Under the pieces are notes generated by a model. That model had not been told where the DNA came from. It worked only from the letters and a program-made list of their open reading frames with translations, and did not search any database. This document shows, one piece after another, positions 8,137 through 13,880 of a stretch of DNA of 46,231 nt (positions within the stretch are counted from its first letter, which is position 1; each line of letters starts with the position of its first letter). The DNA is from Pseudolabrys sp. (GTDB lineage: Bacteria > Pseudomonadota > Alphaproteobacteria > Rhizobiales > Xanthobacteraceae): contig JAHBZF010000012.1 of NCBI GenBank assembly GCA_019635575.1, forward strand, positions 1-46,231, in the 5' to 3' direction. A program made the translations under genes and the position numbers.

Positions 8137-9266
8137 CATTCTTGATGATGTTGCCGGTACGCCGCCATGAAGCGCGGCGCCATGCGCTCCACTTTTTCCG
8201 GCGACACGCGGCCGGAACGGGTGATGTAGGACATCGCGAAATCGTAGGGCGCGAGCGGCATCTTGTCCGGGAAGGTTTCGTACCAGGCGGCGCTGGCATT
8301 GGCGGCGTCCACCAGCAGTTCGAGGATCGGCCGGCGCTCCGCTTCGTAGCGTGTCAGCGCCGCTGGAATATCGCGCGGGGAAGCGGCAAGGGCGCGGGCT
8401 AGCGCGATCGAGTCTTCCAGCGCGAGACGCGTTCCCGAGCCGATCGAGAAATGCGCGGTGTGCAGCGCGTCGCCGAGGATCACGGTGTTGCCGCGCGACC
8501 AGCGCGTGTTGTGGATCACCGGGAATTGCCGCCAGATCGAACGGTTGGAGATCAGTGGATGGCCGTCGAGGGTGTCCGCGAACACATCTTCCAGCGCGGT
8601 TTTGAGCGCGGCTTCGTCGAGCACGGCGAGACCGCTGTTGGCGAAGGTCGCCGCGTCGGTCTCGATGATGAATGTGCTCATCCGATCGGAATAGCGATAG
8701 TGGTGCGCGTTGAAATAGCCAAGACGATGCTTCACGAAGGTCTGCGTCAGCGTCTCGAATCGCTTGGTGGTTCCGAACCAGACGAAGCGGTTGGAGAGAT
8801 AGCGAATGCTGGTGCCGAACGCCGTCTCGTCGGCGCGCCGCACCAGCGAGTTGACGCCGTCGGCGCCGACGATCACGTCCGCCCCCGCGAGTTCGTCGAG
8901 CGACTGGACGGTGTGGCCGTAGCGGATATCGACGCCGAGCCGCAGCGCCTCGCGTTGCAGGATCTGCAGGAGATGCAGCCGCCCCACGGCGGTGAAGCCA
9001 ACGCCGTCGATGGCGACGCTTTCGCCTTTGTGGGTGATGGTGATGTCCTGCCAGCGTTCGAGGTCCGGCGTGATCGCCGCGTGGATCGCCGGGTCGTCTT
9101 CTTTCAGGAATTCCAGCGCGCTGTCGGAGAATACGACGCCGAAGCCGAAGGTCGAATCCGCGGCATTCTGCTCGTAGACCGTGAGCTCTGTTGTGATGCC
9201 GCTGCGTTTGAGCAGGATCGCGAGATAAAGACCGGCCGGTCCTGCGCCGAGGATATTCACTTTCAT
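8136..9266 (-). CDS. FAD-dependent aromatic monooxygenase, anthraniloyl/salicylyl-CoA hydroxylase-like
   Basis: A 376-residue class A flavoprotein monooxygenase. Dinucleotide motif GAGPAGLY is at residues 7-14, GADGVN is mid-protein, and the second FAD motif reads GDALHTAHFSIGSGTRLALEDSIALARAL. The GFGVVFSDSALEFL stretch near residue 41 and the FSIGSGT loop are, in my recollection, typical of the monooxygenase domains of anthraniloyl-CoA monooxygenase and salicylyl-CoA 5-hydroxylase. Here that domain stands alone, without the fused reductase half. The start ATG 9266 has GAGGG about nine bases upstream. It follows the TetR gene by 17 bases on the same strand. Nearby CoA ligase and crotonase genes suggest that the substrate is an aryl-CoA thioester. 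That is inference. Confidence 0.85.
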   Translation of the reverse strand: MKVNILGAGPAGLYLAILLKRSGITTELTVYEQNAADSTFGFGVVFSDSALEFLKEDDPAIHAAITPDLERWQDITITHKGESVAIDGVGFTAVGRLHLLQILQREALRLGVDIRYGHTVQSLDELAGADVIVGADGVNSLVRRADETAFGTSIRYLSNRFVWFGTTKRFETLTQTFVKHRLGYFNAHHYRYSDRMSTFIIETDAATFANSGLAVLDEAALKTALEDVFADTLDGHPLISNRSIWRQFPVIHNTRWSRGNTVILGDALHTAHFSIGSGTRLALEDSIALARALAASPRDIPAALTRYEAERRPILELLVDAANASAAWYETFPDKMPLAPYDFAMSYITRSGRVSPEKVERMAPRFMAAYRQHHQE

Positions 9267-9283
9267 TGGTTGTTGCCCTCGGT

Positions 9284-9958
9284 TTATCGATCCTGCGGCC
9301 GTTTCGGCAGGAACAGGGTTTCGGCGATTCTGCGCCGCCGGCTGAACGCCGCCGGCCCGTCGTCGCTGAACGCCGTTCGCCCGCCGATGATGAACGCCAT
9401 TTGCGCGATCGCATAGTCCTGTGCGGTGTCGGCGTCAAAGCCGGCGTCGCGATAGAGCCGGGCGAGGAAGCGGGCGCGCGCTTCGTCCACCTCCTGCACG
9501 ACTTTGGCGACGGTGGGATCGCGCCGCGCCCAGTCGCGCAAGGTCAGTTCGAACGGGCCGCCGGGGACGTCCGGCCGTGGCGCGATGGCGATGCGCAACA
9601 GCTTGCGCAGACGCTCGATGGGATCGCCGGGCAGCGCGATGATCAGCGCCTCGATCTCCTGCGTCATGAGGGCATGCCAGTGATCAAGTACGGCCGCGAG
9701 CAGATCCTCGCGGCTCTTGAAATGCCAGTAGAAGCTGCCTTTCGTGACCTTAAGATCGTCGGCGAGCTCATCGACGCGCAGCGCGGTGACGCTGTCGCCG
9801 GCGAGCTTCTGGACCGCGCCCTCGATCCACGCCTGGCGGGTCAGTCGGCCTTGCGGGTCGTCGGTGGCGGCGGGCCGCACCGCCCGCGCGGACATGCGGG
9901 AACGGGCCTGTTTTCCGGTGGTTTTGCGTGCGCGGACCCGTGCTTTTGCCGTCATCAT
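9284..9958 (-). CDS. TetR/AcrR-family repressor
   Basis: About 224 residues. The N-terminal HTH reads AWIEGAVQKLAGDSVTALRV then DELADDLKVTKGSFYWHFKSREDLL, the classic TetR recognition helix with a GSFYWHF tip. The C-terminal part is a helical ligand-binding domain. I take the ATG at 9958; another ATG follows immediately. Upstream frame to 10042 runs into the palindrome at 10014-10045, so it is unlikely to be translated. The gene precedes the FAD monooxygenase on the same strand and diverges from the enoyl-CoA hydratase gene. The palindrome between them is the obvious operator. By analogy with other TetR repressors of aromatic pathways, the inducer may be a CoA thioester. Confidence 0.88.
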   Translation of the reverse strand: MMTAKARVRARKTTGKQARSRMSARAVRPAATDDPQGRLTRQAWIEGAVQKLAGDSVTALRVDELADDLKVTKGSFYWHFKSREDLLAAVLDHWHALMTQEIEALIIALPGDPIERLRKLLRIAIAPRPDVPGGPFELTLRDWARRDPTVAKVVQEVDEARARFLARLYRDAGFDADTAQDYAIAQMAFIIGGRTAFSDDGPAAFSRRRRIAETLFLPKRPQDR

Positions 9959-9997
9959 CGCTGCCTGTAGCCGCTTGCGATAGTCTGTGCGGTCAAT

Positions 9998-10027
9998 TTG
10001 ACAAGCGGGCGTCGTTTTGTCCATACT
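9998..10027 (+). promoter_or_regulatory. Promoter of the crotonase-AtzH-like operon
   Basis: TTGACA (9998-10003), 18 bases, CATACT (10022-10027). The -10 lies inside the left arm of the 32-bp palindrome, a repression arrangement. Confidence 0.55.
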
Positions 10028-10045
10028 TTCAAGTATGGACAAAAC
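10014..10045. promoter_or_regulatory. TetR operator: perfect 32-bp palindrome
   Basis: Arms of 15 bases, GTTTTGTCCATACTT and its exact reverse complement, separated by TC. It lies in the divergent region between the tetR-monooxygenase and crotonase operons and covers the rightward -10. The length and symmetry suit a pair of TetR dimers or one dimer with a long site. Confidence 0.8.
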
Positions 10046-10079
10046 CGCATATTCGGACGCGGGACAAGGAGACCATCAG

Positions 10080-10886
10080 GTGAGCGGAAACTGGGGCCGG
10101 CTGCAGATGACGTTGCCGGATGCTTTGCGCGCGGAGCGGCGCGATGAGATCGCCGTGCTGTGGCTGACGCGCGCGGAAAAGCGCAATGCCATCAACACCG
10201 ACATGCTGCGCGGCATCAAGCTGTTCTTCGGCAATCTCGCCGACGACATCAAGGCGGTGGTGATCGCCGGCGAGGGCGACAATTTCTCCGCCGGCCTCGA
10301 TCTCAGTGAATTGACCGAGAAGGACGCAGCCGAAGGCGCGTTCCATTCGCGCGAATGGCACGATGCCTTCCACGACGTGCAATATGCGCGGGTGCCGGTG
10401 ATCAGCGTTCTGCACGGCGCGGTGATCGGCGCCGGCCTCGAACTCGCAAGTGCGACGCATCTTCGTGTGGCCGAGCCGACGACGTTTTACGGTCTGCCGG
10501 AAGGCCAGCGCGGCATCTTCCTCGGTGGCGGCGGCGCGATGCGGTTGACACGGCTGCTCGGTGTCGCCCGCGTCACGGATCTGATGATGACCGGCCGGAC
10601 ACTCAATGCGCAGGAAGGCTATCAGTTCGGTTTCTCGCAATATCTGGTCGACGCTGGCGAGGGACTGGCGAAGGGCATCGAGATCGCGCGCCGCGCCGGG
10701 TCGAACGCGCCGCTCAGCAACTTCGCGATCATCCACGCGCTGCCGCGTATCGCCGAGATGGGGCCGGATCAGGGCCTGTTCCTGGAGTCGATGGTCACCG
10801 GCGTGGTACAGAGCTCGAAGGATGCCAAGGAGCGGCTGGTCGCGTTTCTGGAGAAGCGCGCCAACAAGGTGGAGCGGCCGCGCTGA
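10080..10886 (+). CDS. Enoyl-CoA hydratase/isomerase (crotonase family)
   Basis: A 268-residue crotonase. The oxyanion-hole segments are FSAGLDL and GAVIGAGLEL. The two catalytic glutamates of hydratases are both kept, Glu121 (GLELAS) and Glu141 (GLPEGQ), with the 20-residue spacing seen in rat enoyl-CoA hydratase (144 and 164). The start GTG 10080 is chosen because AAGGAGA (10066-10072) stands seven bases before it. In-frame ATG 10035 lies inside the operator palindrome and lacks a ribosome site. It is followed by, and overlaps by one base, the AtzH-like gene. With the FAD monooxygenase and benzoate-CoA ligase nearby, it could hydrate an unsaturated or ring-derived acyl-CoA. The substrate is unknown. 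Confidence 0.9.
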   Translation: MSGNWGRLQMTLPDALRAERRDEIAVLWLTRAEKRNAINTDMLRGIKLFFGNLADDIKAVVIAGEGDNFSAGLDLSELTEKDAAEGAFHSREWHDAFHDVQYARVPVISVLHGAVIGAGLELASATHLRVAEPTTFYGLPEGQRGIFLGGGGAMRLTRLLGVARVTDLMMTGRTLNAQEGYQFGFSQYLVDAGEGLAKGIEIARRAGSNAPLSNFAIIHALPRIAEMGPDQGLFLESMVTGVVQSSKDAKERLVAFLEKRANKVERPR

Positions 10887-11269
10887 TGAGCCTGGAGATC
10901 GACATTCCAGAGGTCGTCGCCGAGGTCCGCGCCGCGTTCGAGCGTTACGAGACGGCGCTGGTCAGCAACGACGTACCCGTGCTTGACGAATTGTTCCGCA
11001 ACGATCCGCGCACGGTGCGTTACGGTGCCGGCGAAAATCTCTACGGCTATGATGAGATCATGGCGTTCCGCGCGGCGCGCTCGCCGGTGGCGCTCGGGCG
11101 CACACTGTCGCGGACGGTGATCACGACTTACGGCCGCGATTTCGCGGTGGCGTCAACGCTCTATGAGCGTCCCTCCGCGCCGGGCCGCATCGGCCGGCAG
11201 ATGCAGACCTGGGTGCGCTTTCCCGAAGGCTGGCGTATCGTCGCCGCTCACGTCAGCTTGATGCAGTAA
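10886..11269 (+). CDS. AtzH/HpxZ-like (DUF3225) SnoaL-fold protein
   Basis: A 127-residue protein of the NTF2/SnoaL-like fold. It has the characteristic run LDELFRNDPRTVRYGAGE near residue 33, then YGYDEI, and a C-terminal WVRFPEGWRIVAAHVS. Relatives include HpxZ of oxalurate catabolism and AtzH of cyanuric-acid catabolism, where AtzH hydrolyses a carboxybiuret. A substrate here cannot be deduced. Its ATG overlaps the crotonase TGA (TGATG), so the two are co-translated. It ends one base from the convergent regulator gene with no terminator between. The link of a ureido-hydrolase-like fold with an aryl-CoA cluster is unexplained; it may be a small accessory enzyme for an acyl intermediate. Confidence 0.8.
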   Translation: MSLEIDIPEVVAEVRAAFERYETALVSNDVPVLDELFRNDPRTVRYGAGENLYGYDEIMAFRAARSPVALGRTLSRTVITTYGRDFAVASTLYERPSAPGRIGRQMQTWVRFPEGWRIVAAHVSLMQ

Positions 11270-11270
11270 T

Positions 11271-12146
11271 TTACGCCGCCGCGGCAGCGTATTGGCGCAC
11301 GGTGCGCACCAGCGTTTCGCCGGCTTGGGTCACATCGAGACCGCTGGTTTCCACCACCGCATGCGCGCGCGCATAAAGCGGCTCGCGGCTCAACAGGATC
11401 GCGCGCAATTCCTGCATCGCCGAGCGGTCCTCGGCCATCGGCCGCAGGTCGCCCTGGTCGCGCACGCGTTGCATGTGATCTTCCGGTTTCGCTTTCAGCC
11501 AGACGGTGAAGAACGACGAGAGGACGAGATCGAAGGTCAGAGGTTCGGCGACGATGCCGCCGCCGGTCGCCAGCAGCAGCGGTTCGCGCACGCCGGTGAA
11601 GCGACGCACCTGGGCTTGCTCCAGCCGCCGATACCCCTCCTGCCCGTAAAGCGCGAAGATCTCCGCCATCGACAAGCCTGCCTCGCGCTCGATCTCGCGA
11701 TCGAGTTCGACGAAGCGCCAGCCGAGCCGGTCAGCCGCGAATTGTCCGAGTGTGGATTTGCCGGCGCCACGCAGGCCGATCAGCGCCACGCGGCTCGCTT
11801 GCGCATTGCGGATCGGCGTCGCGTCGCCGGTGAGAATTGTCTTCACTCGCACGATCTGCTCGTTGCTGGCGTTACGCAGCAGATCGCGCACCACCGCCCA
11901 GTCGGCCGGCGCTTCGCCGCCGGGGATCAGATCGTCGAGCCGTGTGCCCATGGCGGCCGCGACGCGGCGCAGCAGCAGGATTGACACATTGCCCTGGCCG
12001 CTTTCGAGCTGGGCGATGTAGCGTTCCGACAGGCCCGAGGTCTGTGACAGTACCTTGCGCGACATGCCGCGCACGGCGCGCGTCTGCCGGACGTTCTGGC
12101 CGAGCTGCTGGAGAAAATCGGTTTCGCGCGGATCGGCCTCGGACAT
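11271..12146 (-). CDS. boxR: BoxR/BzdR-type regulator: HTH plus shikimate-kinase-like domain
   Basis: A 291-residue fusion of an XRE-type HTH (about residues 13-75, with SGLSERYIAQLESGQGN) and a shikimate-kinase-like domain from about 117. The P-loop GLRGAGKST lies at 124-132, followed by a DRE Asp149 region and ATGGG. In Azoarcus, BzdR and BoxR share this architecture, with the kinase-like domain binding benzoyl-CoA to release DNA. Adjacent and divergent to benzoate-CoA ligase, it most likely represses that gene until benzoyl-CoA forms. The start ATG 12146 fits the HTH. Whether the domain retains kinase activity is unknown; no aroK context is present. Confidence 0.88.
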   Translation of the reverse strand: MSEADPRETDFLQQLGQNVRQTRAVRGMSRKVLSQTSGLSERYIAQLESGQGNVSILLLRRVAAAMGTRLDDLIPGGEAPADWAVVRDLLRNASNEQIVRVKTILTGDATPIRNAQASRVALIGLRGAGKSTLGQFAADRLGWRFVELDREIEREAGLSMAEIFALYGQEGYRRLEQAQVRRFTGVREPLLLATGGGIVAEPLTFDLVLSSFFTVWLKAKPEDHMQRVRDQGDLRPMAEDRSAMQELRAILLSREPLYARAHAVVETSGLDVTQAGETLVRTVRQYAAAAA

Positions 12147-12217
12147 GACACCTCAAGCGTGTGGTACCCGGCAATGGCGCGGCGAACTGCGATCGACTCG
12201 GTTCGGGGCCACAACCA

Positions 12218-12231
12218 TGCAGGATAATGCA
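12218..12231. promoter_or_regulatory. Candidate BoxR-binding site TGCA-N6-TGCA
   Basis: TGCAGGATAATGCA lies in the boxR/benzoate-CoA ligase divergent region, nine bases before a -35 hexamer. From memory, BzdR/BoxR operators in Azoarcus contain repeated TGCA with this spacing. No second such pair is evident in the region. Confidence 0.5.
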
Positions 12232-12239
12232 AGGTATGA

Positions 12240-12270
12240 TTGACACCAAGCCCTGAATGAGCACTTTATA
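12240..12270 (+). promoter_or_regulatory. Promoter of the benzoate-CoA ligase gene
   Basis: TTGACA (12240-12245), 19 bases, TTTATA (12265-12270), about 60 bases before the start codon. The -35 is a perfect match but the spacing is long. Confidence 0.5.
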
Positions 12271-12332
12271 GGAGATATAATTACAAAAATGCCGCCCCGA
12301 CCCGGAGTAGCGGCCATTCTGGAGGGAATGCC

Positions 12333-13877
12333 GTGAGCGCGACCGCCTATAACGCTGTCACCGATCTCCTGGACCGCAATGTGGATCAGGGTCGCGGAGA
12401 CAAGCCCGCCTATATCGATCCGGCGCGGACCCTCACCTACGGCGCGTTGCAGAACGAAACCCGCCGGCTCGCCAATCTTCTCAAGCGGCTCGAGGTCCGC
12501 CGCGAGGAACGGGTCGGCATGATCATGCTCGACACCGTCGAGTTTCCGGTGGTGTTCCTCGGCGCGATCCGCGCCGGCGTTGTCCCGGTGCCGCTCAACA
12601 CGCTCCTCACCGCCGATCAATACGCCTACATGCTGGCGGATTCCCGCGCGCGCGTGCTGTTCGTCTCCGCGGCGCTGCTGCCGGTGGTCGAGCCGATCCT
12701 GGCGAGGCTGCCCGATCTGCAACATGTGCTGGTGGTCGGCGGCAACGGTCACGCGCATACGGACTTCGCGACGGCGCTGAAGGCTGAAGCTGACCGGTTC
12801 GAGACGGTGGCGGCGCATCGCGACGAGCCGGCGTTCTGGCTCTATTCGTCGGGCTCGACCGGCGCGCCGAAGGGCGTGCGCCATGTCCACGGCAGCCTGA
12901 TGGCGACAGCTGACACCTATGCGCGGCAGGTGCTCGGGATCCGCGAGGATGATGTGTGTCTCTCGGCGGCGAAATTGTTCTTTGCTTATGGTCTCGGCAA
13001 TGCGCTCACCTTCCCGATGTCGGTCGGCGCCACCACCATCCTCAATCCGGACCGGCCGACACCGGCGACCATGTTCGCGCTGATGCGCCAGCACCAGCCG
13101 ACGATCTTCTACGGCGTTCCGACCTTGTTCGCGGCGATGCTGGGCGATGCGTCGCTCGCCGGGGAGACCGGCTCGCCGAAATTGCGGATCTGCACCTCGG
13201 CCGGTGAAGCCCTGCCCGAGCAGGTTGGCCTCGCGTGGAAGAGGCGGTTTGCCGTCGACATTCTCGACGGTGTCGGCTCGACCGAGATGCTGCACATCTT
13301 TCTGTCCAACGCACCGGCCGATCTGCGCTATGGCGCGTCGGGCCGCGCGGTGCCGGGATACGACGTGCGGCTGGTCAGCGAGAAGGGCGGCGATGTGCCG
13401 GACGGCGAGATCGGCGAGATGCTGGTGCGTGGCGCGTCGGCGGCGGACGGCTACTGGAACCAGCGCGACAAGACCCGCAACACCTTCGAGGGTGCCTGGA
13501 CGCGCACCGGCGACAAGTATTTCCGCGACACCGACGGCCGCTACATTTACTGCGGCCGCGCCGATGACATGTTCAAGGTATCCGGCATCTGGGTGTCGCC
13601 GTTCGAGGTGGAAAGCGCGCTGATCAGCCATCCGGCGGTGCTGGAAGCGGCGGTGATTCCGTCGAGCGATCCCGAGGGATTATTGAAACCGAAGGCCTTC
13701 GTCGTGCTCAAAGCGAAGACCACGGAAGACCTCGCGCCCGCGCTCAAGGAACACGTGAAGCAGACCGTCGGCCCGTGGAAATATCCGCGCTGGATCGAGG
13801 TGGTGGAGGCACTGCCGAAAACCGCGACCGGCAAGATCCAGCGGTTCAAGCTGCGCGAGATGGACCACGGGTCGTAA
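12333..13877 (+). CDS. badA: Benzoate-CoA ligase
   Basis: A 514-residue acyl-adenylate-forming enzyme that activates benzoate (or a close aryl acid) to its CoA thioester with ATP, giving AMP and PPi. The A3 motif YSSGSTGAPKG is at 171-181. The middle has TSAGEALPEQV, then DGVGSTEMLHIF, and TRTGDKYFRD with the conserved Asp. The C-terminal GKIQRFKLRE contains the catalytic lysine. Length and motifs match the benzoate-CoA ligase family (BadA/BclA). Start GTG 12333 follows GGAGGG at 12321-12326. It diverges from the BoxR-like gene. No boxABC epoxidase genes are present in the window, so downstream metabolism must lie elsewhere or use the neighbouring FAD monooxygenase and crotonase. Confidence 0.92.
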   Translation: MSATAYNAVTDLLDRNVDQGRGDKPAYIDPARTLTYGALQNETRRLANLLKRLEVRREERVGMIMLDTVEFPVVFLGAIRAGVVPVPLNTLLTADQYAYMLADSRARVLFVSAALLPVVEPILARLPDLQHVLVVGGNGHAHTDFATALKAEADRFETVAAHRDEPAFWLYSSGSTGAPKGVRHVHGSLMATADTYARQVLGIREDDVCLSAAKLFFAYGLGNALTFPMSVGATTILNPDRPTPATMFALMRQHQPTIFYGVPTLFAAMLGDASLAGETGSPKLRICTSAGEALPEQVGLAWKRRFAVDILDGVGSTEMLHIFLSNAPADLRYGASGRAVPGYDVRLVSEKGGDVPDGEIGEMLVRGASAADGYWNQRDKTRNTFEGAWTRTGDKYFRDTDGRYIYCGRADDMFKVSGIWVSPFEVESALISHPAVLEAAVIPSSDPEGLLKPKAFVVLKAKTTEDLAPALKEHVKQTVGPWKYPRWIEVVEALPKTATGKIQRFKLREMDHGS

Positions 13878-13880
13878 AAG

